Shown here: positions 43,810 to 54,837 of the stretch, one piece after another
How the letters are laid out: each line of letters starts with the position of its first letter
Numbering within the stretch: position 1 is the first letter of the stretch
Assembly (NCBI RefSeq): GCF_022605725.1
Contig: NC_065554.1
Location: 5,227,100-5,291,099, forward strand
DNA from: Anthonomus grandis grandis
Lineage: Eukaryota > Arthropoda > Insecta > Coleoptera > Curculionidae
Length of the DNA: 64,000 bases
Direction: 5' to 3'
The notes under the pieces: generated by a model
Told to the model about the DNA's origin: nothing
Database searches by the model: none
The model's input: the letters and a program-made list of their open reading frames with translations, nothing else
Program-made: the position numbers and the translations under genes

Positions 43810-45490
43810 TTAATTAATTTTGAGAATACCCTGATCTACTTCTCTTTTTAGCAAAGGAATCCATGTATTATGAAAATCAACCGAACAAGTAGCTAAGCAT
43901 TTATCTTCATTTAACATTATAAATGCACTTTCCTTTAGCTTACGTAATTTTGAAATTGGTTCCTTTGCTAAAATTGAGGAAGCATTCCAGTCTATTCTGT
44001 GGTTATTGTCGAATGCATGTTGTGTAATTTTTGATTTTTGAAAATCATTGTTTTTTATGTAAGATTTATGTTCATTAATTCTTTTTGGTAATGGTCTACA
44101 GGTTTCACCTATGTAAAATTTACCACAAATACAAGGAATTTTATAGATTACATTTTTATTAATTTCATTTTCATTGAAAGGTTTAGTTTTTGTTAATAAG
44201 TATCGTAATGTGTTTTGTGATTTAAAAGTAGTTCTTATATTAATTTTTTTAGCAATTCTTTTTATCTTATCAGAAAAACCTGGAATAAATGGTAAAATAA
44301 GATTTGTCGTAAAAAATGGTTGATTCAATTTTATACGTGGATTATCAAACTCTTTAAAGCAATTTTCTAAAAATTCTTTGGGATAATTATTTTGAGTTAA
44401 GATATTTTTAATAAAATCTTTTTCAGTTGTTAAATATTGATTATTACAAATAATGTGTGCACGATCATATAAACTTTTTACCACTCTTTTTTTTACCATT
44501 ATTGGATGATTAGAATTAAAATTAAGATATCTATTAGTATGAGTTGGTTTACGGTAAATTCTAGTTTCAAAATTTTGTAAATCCTTTTTAATTAAAATAT
44601 CAAGAAAAGGAAGCTGACCGTCAGCCTCCTTTTCAAGAGTAAATTTTATAGTAGATTCTTTTGAGTTACATTAACTCAAAAGAGTTACTCATTTAAAAAA
44701 TTTATAAGATCTATTTCGTTATGGTGATATATTGAAAAAATATCATCAATATATCGCCACCATATTTTAGGCTTTTATCAAAAGTATTAATAATTTCAGA
44801 TTCAAAATTTTCCATAAATATATTACTTAAAATTGGTGAAAGAGGAGAACCCATAGCCATACCAAAGTTTTGTTGATAAAATTCATAATTGTATTGGAAA
44901 TAAGTAGTTTTTACACAATAGGTTAAAAGTTCTAAAATTGTATTAACGCTTAGTGTTGTACGTTCTGCCAAATTATTATCATTCTCTAATTTATTTTTAA
45001 CAATATTTAAAGTTTTGTCAACAGGAACATTAGTAAAAAGACTTACAACATCAAAACTTATCAATAGATCATGAGGGTTAAAAGAAATTGTAGAAAGTTT
45101 TTCTAAAAAGTGTTGAGAATTTTTAATGTAAGAATCAGAATTATTAGTGTATGGAGTTAAGATATTTAAAAGATATTTTGTAAGAGGATGAGTAGGTGAA
45201 TTTATGCTACTAACTATAGGTCCTAAAGGAACATTTATTTTATGTATTTTTGGTAAACCATAAAAATGTGGTGATTTACTATTATGTGGAGTTAATTTAA
45301 ATCTATCAATATTAGAAAATTGTTTTTTATGCTTTTTAAGTAAATTATAAATTTGTCTTTCAATTTTTTCTGTAGGATCTTTGGATAATTTAGAATAATT
45401 GCCATCATTAATTATTAAATTTAATTTATTTTCATAAGTGTTAATATTTAAAAGAACAGTAGCATTACCTTTATCGGCTGGAAGTATTTT
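43810..45490 (-). pseudogene. Penelope RT + GIY-YIG endonuclease, broken
   Basis: Reading leftward from 45490: ILPADKGNATVLLNINTYEN, then HFYGLPKIHK, ISFDVVSLFTNVPVDKTL (first RT aspartate) and FGMAMGSPLSPILSNIFMEN. Next comes a degraded WWRYVDDIFSI block that here reads KYGGDILMIFFQY in a shifted frame. After a stop-rich gap, 44499-43810 encodes a basic region, FTTNLILPFIPGFSDKIKRI, then the GIY-YIG nuclease VIYKIPCICGKFYIGETCR, with RINEHKSYIK and HAFDNNHRIDW. The protein ends near DQGILKIN. The conserved YADD-like motif is damaged by the frameshift, and there are other disruptions, so it is inactive. Such enzymes copy the element's RNA and nick DNA at the target. Confidence 0.8.
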
Positions 45491-45499
45491 AATTTATTT

Positions 45500-46190
45500 T
45501 TTTCTGTTTCTCTCTTGCTTACTTCTCCTTCATCCATTTCTTCTTCAACTGAAGATGGAAATTCTAACGATATTTTTCGCATTTGCGTTTCTTCTTTGTT
45601 TTTATTTTCTTTAACCGTAGTTTCTTTTTTTTCTTGAAGTTCTTTGCTTATACTTTGTTCTTTTACTTTGTTATTTTTTTTAATTGATTATAGTTGCTCG
45701 AGTGAGGTTCTAATTATTTCTCTTGTTTCATTTTCTTTCTTGTTTTCATTTTGCTTCATCGTTATTTCTTCTTTTTCTTTAAGGTCTTCATTCAAACTTT
45801 GTGTTTTTTCTATTTTACTATATATATATATAGTTATATATATATTATAGTTTCTTTCTCTTCTTGTTGAATTATTGAAGAAAGTTCTATTGAGGTATTA
45901 GCTATTTCTTTTGTTTGCATTTCTCCTTTCCTTAGATCTTGTCTAACCATCGTTCCTTTTTGACGTAGTTTTTCCTTATTTTTTTTAGATATGTAGGTTC
46001 GTCATTTTGTTGGTATTGTTCATTCATACCATTTTCATTTTTTTTCTCTTCTTTTTGACCTACAAATAAATGTTCTGATAATGTTCGATTTATTTCTTCT
46101 GGTGCATTTAGTTCTTTATATTCGTTTACCGCAGTTTCTTTCTGCTGTTGTTTTTCATTTACTTTAAATTTTGTAAATTTTTTACTTTAA
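45500..46190 (-). other. Lys/Glu-rich low-complexity coding-like stretch
   Basis: The plus strand is a TTC/TTT-rich tract, so the minus strand translates in several broken frames to Lys/Glu/Asn-rich peptide (ELQEKKETTVKENKNKEE, LRKGEMQTKEIANTS). It lies upstream of and in line with the Penelope RT and could be its extended N-terminal region. An AT microsatellite (45824-45848) interrupts it. Confidence 0.4.
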
Positions 46191-46193
46191 ATT

Positions 46194-46400
46194 TTATCTA
46201 ATATTTTGTTTATGCATGATTGTCCTTGGTAGAAATTTATTTTTAAGAGTATTCGAGGTGTTAGTGGTATTGAAAAGCTTATGCACAAAATTTGAAAGAT
46301 GTAGTTTTCTACGGCTTTTCATATTTAGCCAGTTAGATTCTACAACTTTATGAGTAATATGGTCATGCTTCCTGATTCCATACCCCTTACGCTCCAGCAT
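46194..46400 (-). pseudogene. LINE ORF2 C-terminal fragment
   Basis: The frame reads HDHITHKVVESNWLNMKSRR followed by KLHLSNFVHKLF and NTLKNKFLPR. This style (LNIKxRRKLHxLxLxxKI...) is typical of the C-terminus of non-LTR retrotransposon reverse transcriptases. It may be the tail of the LINE relic at 48060-49500, separated from it by the piggyBac insertion at 46.5-48.0 kb. Orientation and order agree with this, but the junctions are not clean. Confidence 0.5.
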
Positions 46401-46454
46401 GTCACAATTGTATGAGTCTTATTAACATGGGATATAAACATCAAAATGATATTT

Positions 46455-47975
46455 TAACTGTCCAAACCGATACGACACGATTGTGCAAGACACCTCTTTA
46501 TGCTTTTAACGCACGGGCTGGATTTAGTAGCCATTTTGACTTCGGCAGAGGAGCATGAATTACCGTGTTTTTTGTTTTTTCGATTTCTTGTGACTTGTGA
46601 ATGCGAATAACGGTAAGTTTTAACTAAAATTAATTTAAACCGTGTTTTTAATGTCAAATTATTTAAGTAATGCATTGTTTTCCCTAATAAGCTCAAAAAT
46701 ATTTTAAAATATTTTGCGGCCATTTTTAGAAGTGCGTACTATGTCGCTGTATCACAATTGTAACGGCTGGGAGCCAACCAATACAAAAAAAAATCGGTAC
46801 CATTTTTTAATAGTTATGTTTTTTCTAGGATCCAAGAGATTATTGAACTTGGAGAGGCTCGTAGCCAATCCAGATGACGTGTATGAACTCCTTAATGACC
46901 TTGAGTCCGATTTCGAGGTGGAAAGCGATAATGATGATTAATTTTTTGCTCCACCCGAACGCGTTTTATCGGAAGATGAAGAGTCCGAAAGCAGCAGCAA
47001 CAGTGACGAGGACGCGCCTAGACCTAATACCTAAAAAAAAGTCTTCTGCTCCAACATGGGTAAAGCAGCCATTTGAAGGCAAAAAAATTCCTACTATGTT
47101 TGATAACCATGAACCTCAGCCAGTTTTGAGTCCATGGGGTTATTTTAGTAGATATTTCAATGATGAGTTTTTTGAAATGGGGGCAGCGTTAACTTCTCAG
47201 TATTATTTGCAACAACATGGTAGGGAAATCACTCCCAAATGACTAGTCCTAAAGAAATTAGGCAATTTTTTGGTATGCATGCAATTATGGGATGTTTTAA
47301 GTTTCCTAGAATCCACCTTTACTGGAGTATCAAAATCGATCAAAATTAAAGTTTATAATGAAAAGATGGGCGGAGTTGATATTTGTGATCAAATGACTGA
47401 GGCTTATCGAACATACTTTAAAACCCGAAAATGGACATTTAAAACCATTCTACGCTTATTTGACATAGCTATTGTGAATAGGTGGATAAAATATCGAAAT
47501 GACTGTAAAAAAATGGATATAGCTCAAAGCAAATCTTAGATTTTTTGCAGTTTCGACTAGCATTAGGACAATTTATGGTTTGTGGACCAAAAAAAAAGAA
47601 ATCTAAACTATGAACACGCTCAAACAGATGAAAATGAAGAACCTTCTGCCAAGAAGGTAAGACATACACCTCTACCTTGTGAAGATAAAAGATTCGATGG
47701 GTTTGATCATTGGCCAGTACATGAGGATCAAAAAAATCCCAACACTTGTCGCCTGGAATCCTGCCAAAGTAGATCGAGAATCAAATGTATTAAGTGTAAT
47801 GTTTACTTAAGTTTACAAAAAAAACAAAATTCCTTCAAAATATTTCATGTTAAGTAGTGTATTTTCGTAGAAATAAACATTTTCAATATATTTTTCGTTT
47901 TTTTCACATATGTGCCAGTTTGATTTTGACTCCTATTCAACACAATCGTGAGAGTCCCTAAAATCTTATCAAATG
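46455..47975 (+). mobile_element. piggyBac-like transposon 2, internally deleted
   Basis: Plus-strand piggyBac remains lie between a TTAA (about 46455) and AT-rich sequence near 47975. CACGATTGTG at 46476-46485 is mirrored by CACAATCGTG at 47941-47950 as a 10-bp subterminal inverted repeat. The exact ends are uncertain. The transposase lacks most of its catalytic core. The element appears to split a minus-strand LINE relic (46194-46400 and 48060-49500). Confidence 0.65.
46816..47857 (+). pseudogene. piggyBac transposase 2, core deleted
   Basis: The N-terminus (from the ATG at 46816, or an exon starting after TTTTTTCTAG) is LNLERLVANPDDVYELLNDL plus an acidic stretch broken by a TAA. It continues in another frame with PTMFDNHEPQPVLSPWGYFS and, after a TGA, PKEIRQFFGMHAIMGCFKFP. 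About 300 codons are then missing, including the first two catalytic Asp blocks. The sequence resumes at 47362 with KMGGVDICDQMTEAYRTYFK (third Asp region) and WTFKTILRLFDIAIVNRWI. The C-terminal cysteine domain (47582-47857) has NTCRLESCQSRSRIKCIKCN. It is clearly a different piggyBac lineage from the one at 23.6-25.8 kb. Confidence 0.8.
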
Positions 47976-48059
47976 TGATTTTTTTTTCTGAAAAAAATTA
48001 GGATCTCTAATGAGGTCATAAATAAGCATTGGCGTAAAGTTTTGTCTCAATATTCTAAA

Positions 48060-49500
48060 AAAAGTAGGCTCGGGAGCGTAAGGGATATATCAATCGATAT
48101 CATGCGTTCTGTACCCTTTGTATTTTCTGTTTATCGAGAGCTGTAAGACATGGACCGTATATAAAGTTTAGTCATCATAGTTAAAATATGAGAGTACTAA
48201 TGTGTCGCATAAACTTTTTTTAAATGAGTAGTTAAGAATGTGCCAATTTTTTCTTGTATATTCTTAACGTGTGCACTAAATCTGAGATCTTCGTCGATAG
48301 TTATGCCAAAATTTTTTGCGTTGCATACAAATTTTAATGTAGTATCATTTATTTTTAATTTTAAGTTGTTTTTAATCATATTTCTTTTAATTTTGCTGCC
48401 AATACGTAATAGCTTAGTTTTATCAGAATTTAAGTTTAAGTTATGTTCAGCAGATAATTCTTTAATTACCTGAAAATCAACGTTTGTTTAATCGGCCATT
48501 TCCTGCGATGTGCTTTAATCAAAAGAGACGTAGATTTGTGTGTCATCCGCGTATCCTCGTGTTTTAGAGTATTTAGGTGCGAGAATTATATCAATAGTAT
48601 AAATAATAAATAGAAGGGGTGACAAAATAACTTCTTGTTGCACACCCGACAGAATATCCATTGCAATATCCATTGCATTCGATGTAATATTGTTATAGAC
48701 CACCTTTTGCAACTGTTTGCTTAGAAATAAATTAATTAATCAAAGAGTCTGCGTCGAACCCATAATATTTAGCTTAGCTAATAGGAGATGGTGATCCAGA
48801 GTATCAAAGGCCTTGGAGAAGTCTAGAAATACCAAAATATTTATGTAGCCTTCATCACAGGCCCTGAATATATCATCAAGCACAGATGTTAAATCAGATA
48901 CTGAACTAATATTCTTTCGAAATCCACATTGATTAACAGGCAGGATTTTATTAGCAGTAAGATAAGTGAATATTTGGTTATAAAGGATTTGTTCAAAAAT
49001 TTTTGAGAGGGTGGGAAGAATACTTATGATCTTCAACTCAGATAAATGGGAGGGCTAACTATTCTTTGATAGTGGGATTCCCAGAGCAGTTTTCCAGATT
49101 GTTGGAACTTGTTTCTTCTCTATAGCCACGTTAACAATGTGTAAAATTATATGATCTATTAAAGGGCTACATATTTTTAGCATTTTTGCATTTATTTGAT
49201 CTGTACTAACAGCGTTAGTTCAGATGTTATGTAGAGCGGAATTTCATCTATTGTAGCTAAAAAAAATTTGAAGTTAATTTCTGGATTGAATATATAAGTG
49301 TTATAATAAAAAAATTTGATTATTTAAGGGATTTGATGTAGATTGCAAAAAGGATGTAAAATAACTAATAACTTCATTAGGATTTAAGAGGTTACTTGGT
49401 ATAATGTATTTTTTTTGTGAGCGTCGATCTAAAAGAGAATATTCTAGAAGGTGCTTTTTTAATATTAGAAGACATATTAACATATACTAAGTTATGGTCA
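48060..49500 (-). pseudogene. LINE reverse-transcriptase relic (Jockey-like)
   Basis: Reading leftward from 49500: NLLNPNEVISYFTSFLQ, a linker with KKQVPTIWKTALGIPLS, then SILPTLSKIFEQILYNQIF. NQCGFRKNISSVSDL and VFLDFSKAFDTLDHHLLLAK follow (palm aspartate kept). Next come GVQQEVILSPLLFIIY (normally GVPQGSxLGPLLF) and RGYADDTQIYVSF. A thumb region reads NAKNFGITIDEDLRFSAHV. Stops and frameshifts occur between these blocks. Downstream (48180-48060) a weak LTALDKQKIQRVQNA-type block remains. A C-terminal fragment may continue at 46400-46194 beyond the piggyBac insertion. Confidence 0.75.
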
Positions 49501-49564
49501 GAAATTGCATTTGAAGATAAATGTAGCTAGTTTCGAACAATAAACTTGATAAGCTATCTACTAA

Positions 49565-50165
49565 ATATGCTCCTGAAAATAATTCAATAATTCAGTATAT
49601 ATGTGAGGAACGGATATTTCAGACCCAATTCGGATTTAGAAGTGCTGTAGGGAGAAAAGTGCCTCAATATTCGATACAAATAGTACCTTAGTTATGCAGG
49701 GATGTCAACTGTGATGTATACACATGTTTAGTAAAGCAGATCATACCAAAATGATAGAATGATGGAAGTTCTGCAAAAAGCTGGCCTGTGCGCCGATTAC
49801 GTAATGGAAAAGCCAGAACGGCTTTTTTCGGGATAAAAAAGGTCTTCAACAGCCACGACTTATAGCTGTCAATGAAAATTCACCTATTGTGATGCTACGT
49901 ATTTTCGATCTTTTTTTTAGGGGTCGAATCGTGGACGCTTACGGAAGCCTAAAGTAAAAGTAAGGAGAGTAAAGTTTGAAATGTTTGAAATGTAACGAAG
50001 AATTCCATCCCGATACTTTGGACACAGTGAAGAACCAATACGGATGGGAAAGAAAAAAGTCCTGAAGACAGTTAGAACTCGATAGCTAAAATATCTTGGA
50101 CACATAACGTATAATAAAAGCCAATATGTTCTTTTGCAGAACATTTTCTAAGGCAAGATATACGG
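49565..50165 (+). pseudogene. LINE endonuclease/RT relic, plus strand
   Basis: The early part reads ICEERIFQTQFGFRSAVGR, then CRDVNCDVYTCLVKQ (normally ... CFIDFEKAFD) and a degraded MMEVLQKAGL block. After a deletion the tail reads PIRMGKKKVLKTVRTR, then LKYLGHITYNKSQYVLLQN. These blocks match the broad family of insect endonuclease/reverse-transcriptase LINEs in which a GHI(M)RN motif closes the protein. The palm aspartates are lost. It is a head-plus-tail remnant. Confidence 0.6.
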
Positions 50166-50281
50166 ACCGTATATTTTTATTACAAGATATATTTTTTTTA
50201 ATTAAAATCTACAGTTATACATATTTCCATTTTATTAAAATGATAAGTTACACTTAAACTTTATTATAAATTAGGAGCATA

Positions 50282-50869
50282 ATGAGCGAGAGCAGCGTGT
50301 TCGATTTCAAAAGTCTTCTGCTTGAAGCAGATATCCGTGTTAGACTTGAAGGATTAATAGGTAAAGGGAGTGAAGCAGATTCTGATGAAGGTTTCGACAA
50401 AGAGAGTGAACTCGATTCAAAAGAAAAGAGTGAAGAAGATTCTGACGAGCTTAGTAAGAAAGAAGAAGGAGCTAAAGTAGGAAATAATCGATCAGACAAT
50501 GATGATGATGATGATGATCTTGAAAGTGAGTGTGAAGATGACCAGCATAAAGATTGTCCCTATATGGTATGTAAAAAGTATGGGGAGAAATTATGTCACG
50601 CTTGCCAATGGCATCACACCATTATCCACGATATGGATCCCAGTGCAGAGGAATTTACCCCATAAATCTTAAGACTGTACTGCAGGAGGCACATCCACTG
50701 AAAAGCGGATTGCTTCTGCTTGATTTGCCTCAAGGAGATATGCTCGATGTGTTTCCAGGGTCATTACAACTTCCACGTGGTAAAGCCGATCGATAGCAGA
50801 CTGAAGGAGATTTTGGACGATAGCTTGGTGACAAACGATAGATTTCGGAGGTGGAGTAATGATCTTTGA
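50282..50869 (+). CDS. Unidentified acidic ORF with Cys/His-rich C-terminus
   Basis: An ATG at 50282 opens 127 codons (to 50665). Residues ~1-35 (MSESSVFDFKSLLLEADIRV and onward) are ordinary. Residues ~36-90 are Ser/Asp/Glu-rich with a run of six or more Asp. Residues ~95-120 carry DCPYMVCKKYGEKLCHACQW and HHTIIHDM, a Cys/His cluster that could bind zinc. Beyond the stop, a +1 frame continues with KADCFCLICLKEICSMCFQG, HYNFHVVKPIDSRLKEILDD and SNDL to about 50869, so the original protein was probably ~190 residues and this copy is frameshifted. The codon composition is richer in G and C than the surroundings. I do not recognise the family. It could be a host gene copy or a retrotransposon accessory protein. 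Confidence 0.4.
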
Positions 50870-51149
50870 ATGTTTGTTAAAAGTGTGCTAGTTTTTAATT
50901 TATTGCTTTTTTGTATGTCTTATTAAAGAGAATTTTATGCTGAATAAAATTAGATACATCATATCTTTAGTATTCGTCGAGATATTGAATGAAAACCTCA
51001 AAAAATCTGGCTCGAAGGACCACGTTTATAAATGGTTTTTACGCAATATCTCTGAAAGTAGTCGAGATACAGACAATTTATAAGAGCCAAAATTGTGATT
51101 TTTTTAATGACTTATCAAATGATCTAATATTGCTATGATGGTAAGAAAT
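50870..51149. other. Spacer, no gene seen
   Basis: AT-rich sequence with nothing recognised. An ATTAAAG and an AATAAAA sequence lie just after the ORF at 50282 and could be a polyadenylation signal. Confidence 0.4.
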
Positions 51150-51700
51150 TTGCGAAGATAAGATGGAAAATTAAGAAGAAAGTGAAGTTAAAAAGTATAC
51201 CTTTTGGGTTCCTACATCATTTAATTATTTCCGCAGGTCCTAAATCAACATGAAATAATATTGTATTTATGTAATTATGTTCTTTTAATACAATAAACAT
51301 AATTTTATTGTCTGGACTGATGATGGAAAATTAGATTAAAAAAAAATGAATAGAATGTTCACTTTTTGGGTTTCTATCTAATTTAATATTTTCGACACGT
51401 CCTAAATCACCGTAAAGTAATATTATACTTACGTAATTATGTTCTCTGCATTTAATGAACATATTTTATTGCGATCGTCCATCAGTTGTGGGACTGAAAT
51501 GTAGAATCAGGACAAAAAATATAATAAAATGTTAACTTGTTCGGTTTTACCTTATTTAATTTTTTCCACACATCCTAAAACAGAGTAAAATATTATTGTC
51601 TTTGTGTATTTGTATTTCATACCTACTATGTACATAATTTTATTGCTATCGTCCATAACTGGTGTGACAGAGATAGAGCAACAGGATTAAAAAAAAAATA
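51150..51700. repeat. Three-copy minisatellite, unit ~160-175 bp
   Basis: Three diverged units are visible. Marker blocks TTTTGGGTTCCTACATCATT (51206), TTTTGGGTTTCTATCTAATT (51364) and TTCGGTTTTACCTTATTTAA (51540) are each followed by a CGCAGGTCCTAAATC-like block, an ATGTAATTATGTTC-like block and ATAATTTTATTG(C/T). Spacings are about 158 and 176 bp. No protein is encoded. Confidence 0.75.
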
Positions 51701-52044
51701 AAAAACGATTTTTTTTATTGGATTATCAAAGGTAAAGCAAAATTATTTTCAGATAACGCTTATTAAAACGGAATTTCATTGGTAAGGCAACTATGAGTCA
51801 AAGGTGCTCTAAAAGGCAAAAGGCAGCAGAAATCTCATCATATCAGAGTTTACAAGTAGCAATGTGACAACAAGTATCAGTGCATTCAAGAATTATGTTT
51901 CTGAAAATAAAGAAACTTGTGAAAGTGTTATAGAAGCAATTGGACTAATAAGAAATATTGAAAAGACCAAAACTCATGACTAACATGATTCCCAATGATC
52001 AAGTACAATTTAATAACAACAAACTAAATTGGTAGACAAAGAAA

Positions 52045-52250
52045 AAATTGACTGACGTATTGCTAGTTCTTACCTATGGCGCAGAGACCCTAACTCTAAC
52101 GAAGAAAAACGCAGAAAAACTAAAAGTAACACAAAGGATAAAATGAGATCAACGCCGATGTATTAGAGTATATGATATTATACAATGAACCACTTCACAG
52201 AAATGGGCGGCGCACATTGCTATGTCCAATAATAAACGTAAAAGGGGCTA
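52045..52250 (+). pseudogene. LINE RT C-terminal fragment
   Basis: The frame reads LLVLTYGAETLTLTKKNAEK, then LKVTQRIK, a stop, and DQRRCIRVYDII, followed by KWAAHIAMSNNKRKRGY. This matches the C-terminal consensus ... LTYGxETWTLT ... KWxWAGHIAR of insect endonuclease/RT LINEs. The fragment is about 65 codons. It resembles the family at 49565-50165 but is not contiguous with it. Confidence 0.65.
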
Positions 52251-52261
52251 CATGATGATGA

Positions 52262-52500
52262 TAATAAGAAAACAAAATAGGAGGTTTATCCAAATTCATC
52301 CAAAAATAACATAATAAAATAAATTCCTTAAATGCACAATCTTATTTAGTTATGCAGGGGTTCCAAAAAGTACCATACTGTATTAGAGGGGTAGACAGAA
52401 AAAGAAATTTACGACAAAAAGTCCAGCGCCACTTTTTGATCCCACTTACGGGTTATATTAAATATAAGCCAACGGAGTAAATAGGCTTTCAAATATAACT
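52262..52500 (+). repeat. Duplicated segment with a mariner left end, first copy
   Basis: This segment (AAAACAAAATAGGAGGTTTA ... TTATTTAGTTATGCAGGG ... ACTTACGGGTTATATTAAAT) is repeated with about 88-90 % identity at 54642-54838, and continues at 55889-55925 after a LINE insertion. It includes ~90 bp of flanking DNA plus the first ~150 bp of a copy E-type mariner end. The two copies enclose the BEL/Pao relic. Confidence 0.75.
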
Positions 52501-52514
52501 AAAATCTCCAAAAA

Positions 52515-54447
52515 TTAGCGAATGATAGCATGTAAAAAAGATAAAATACAAAGTAAAGATATTACAGCAGGTTTAAGCCCAAAAGAATTATTCGAAAATC
52601 AAGTATGGTTTAACGGACCAGAATTTCTTAAAAGAGAAAAGATTACTAACAGTTACGAATTGGAAGTAGTAGATGACTTGCCTGAATTAAAAACAGTTTC
52701 TTTGTTAACTTTAATAAAAAATGAACATAATCAAGAATTTGATTTTTAAAATTGAATTTTGATTTTTGACATTAAAAATCAATCTTTAAAGCTTTCTCAT
52801 TATAAATCTGAATATTTGACTATTGATGAATTGAATAACACAGGAAAAATCTTAATTAAACTTGTTCAAAATTCAAGCTTCAAACAGGAAATCCAACATT
52901 TAAAAATAAATAGACATCTAAAGAAAGATAGCAAAATTCTCAATTTAAATCGCTTTTTATATGAAGAGAAGTTATTACGAGGGGTGATGGGTGCAATTAT
53001 TATGAGTGGAGTAGGCAGTGGATTATTAAAATCGGACATTGATATCAAACATAAGCACCCTATTATCCTTCCTTATAAACATACATTTACAGAACTAATA
53101 ATTTTAGATCAGCAATAACAAATTTACATGCAGAAACCCAAGATTGACTTTCTATCATTAGATTGAACTTTTGGCCTATAAAGATTAAAAATTGCGTTAA
53201 AAAAGTTTTAAGGTCTTGCATTAGATGCTACAAAGCAAAGCCCACTCCAGGTAAATTTCTAATGGGTGAATTACCATCCGCAAGAATAAAACCTAGTAAA
53301 TCTTTTTCAAATTGTGGTATCGATTATACGGGCAAATTAGTAAAAACCTATATTTGTATTTTTGTTTGTTTTGCGACTCGCGCAATACACATTAAGCTTA
53401 TGACAGATTTAACCACGAACAGCTTTTTGAAAGCTTGTAGAAGGTTTTGTTCACGACGTGGTAAACCTATCGATATTTATTTAGATATTGGATTAAATTT
53501 CGTAAAAGCGAACAACTACTTTATTGAATTGTATAAGTTATTAAACGATTTAAAACATAACGAAAATATTTCTAAAATTTTGGCTGAAGATCGGATAAGT
53601 TGGCACTTTATTCCATTTTAACGTCCAAATCATCCAATTTAAACGTTCGGCTCACATGGGAGGTGTATGAGAAGCCGCTGCTAAATCCACGAAATATCAT
53701 CTTAAGCGAGTTATAGGTGACGAATCTTTGCACTTTGACGAATTGTATACATTATTGTTTCAGATAGAGGCATGCTTAAATTCTAGTCCCCTTATACCTT
53801 TATCCAATGACCCTCAAGATTTTTTGCCCTTAACCCCCCTCCATTATCTTATTGGTGAAACGTTTGAGCCACTTGAACAAGGATGTAAAAATGCCCTTAT
53901 TAACAACATATAAGAGACGGCAGCAATTGTATCAGCAGTTCTGGGAACGTTGGTCGCAAGATTACTTGCATTCTCTTCAAGTACGACAAAAGTGGAAGAC
54001 TCGTGCCAATACAACCTGGAAGTTGGACCTTCTCGTGGAGGAGAACTTATCACCTCTGAAATGGCCTTTGGGAAGAGTAATTGAAATGCATCGCGGAATA
54101 GATAATATTGTGCGTGTTGTGTCAGTGAGACTGCCAAATGGTTGCCAAATGCAAAAAGATCTAATTACACCAACCTATTAAGTGTTTTAAATGATTGGCC
54201 ATTTAGTTTCATTGGAACTTTTTTAATTTTTTCTTTTCAAGGCCGGCGGCATGTTCCGGACGCATACTATAGAAACGGTGTTCGGTGAATTAAACCTTAG
54301 CCACCGTACCACAATGAACAAGAAAGAAAGAGAGAGATGGGAAGCAAGTCATCTGCGAGAGAAGAATGTGCGGGTGTAAGCAGACTTGTTATTATTACAT
54401 CATCATCAAGAAGAACAACAACGTGAACGAATATACAGATATATGTC

Positions 54448-54460
<13 letters not shown>
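52515..54460 (+). mobile_element. BEL/Pao LTR retrotransposon relic
   Basis: This is the 3' part of a BEL/Pao element: end of the RNase H/linker region, integrase, and a candidate LTR. After the polyprotein, a T-rich run and GGCCGGCGGCA precede TGTTCCGGACGC at 54252, which looks like a polypurine-type junction and a 3' LTR beginning with TG. The LTR is followed by an AT microsatellite (54452-54500), and its end is not resolved. The 5' part of the element (gag, protease, RT) and the 5' LTR are missing. Confidence 0.65.
52522..54181 (+). pseudogene. BEL/Pao integrase polyprotein fragment, broken
   Basis: The first frame reads ITAGLSPKELFENQVWFNGP, a Pao-type RNase H/linker signature, and ends LPELKTV. 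Then RFLYEEKLLRGVMGAI and HKHPIILPYKHTFTELII lead to the HHCC zinc site with CIRCYKAKPTP. The integrase core reads NCGIDYTGKL (first Asp), YICIFVCFATRAIHIKLM, RRFCSRRGKPIDIYLDIGLN (second Asp) and, after a stop, a MGGV-EAAAKSTKYHLKRVI block (Glu). The C-terminus has EACLNSSPLIPLS, QLYQQFWERWSQDYLHSL and EENLSPLKWPLGRVIEMHRG, ending near LITPTY. Several stops and frameshifts separate the blocks. In life it would insert the cDNA into the genome. Confidence 0.8.
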
Positions 54461-54489
<29 letters not shown>

Positions 54490-54500
54490 ATAATATATAT
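54452..54500. repeat. (TA)n microsatellite
   Basis: A run of TA dinucleotides with a few interruptions, within or just after the candidate BEL/Pao LTR. Confidence 0.9.
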
Positions 54501-54837
54501 ATGTCAATTTCTAAATATTTTCTTTAATTTGTAAAAGTAATTAGTTAAAATTAAAAAAAAAATATATAAAAATTTAACGTGTTTCATAGCTGAATGAGTA
54601 GTCGTTCGAGAAAACAACCCAATGAAAATTTAATGATAATGATGATAATAAATAAACAAAATAGAAGGTTTATCCAAATTCATCCATAAATTATTGAAAA
54701 AATAAATTCCTTAAATGCACAATGTTATTTAGTTATGCAGGGTGTCCTGGAAGTACCGCACTGGATTAGAGGGATAGATAGAAAAAAAAATCTGAGGCAA
54801 TAAGTCCGGCGCCATTTTTTGATCCGGCTTACGGGTT

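Larger units (their letters stand above)
43503..45495 (-). mobile_element. Penelope-like retroelement, decayed
   Basis: A minus-strand element with reverse-transcriptase blocks (45490-44711) upstream of a GIY-YIG endonuclease (within 44499-43810). This domain order is unique to Penelope-like elements. About 270 bp downstream of the endonuclease stop lies a hairpin with a GAAA (43503-43544) of the kind seen in Penelope terminal repeats. No flanking duplication or upstream terminal repeat could be identified. An extended Lys/Glu-rich coding-like stretch lies just upstream (45500-46190). Confidence 0.75.

Noticed and set aside
46454..46723. 89-codon minus-strand frame
   Set aside because: It lies over the left end of piggyBac 2 and has no motif; the composition is Lys/Ser-rich.
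53844..54137. 97-codon minus-strand frame
   Set aside because: It is antisense of the BEL/Pao C-terminal region, which has family motifs on the plus strand.
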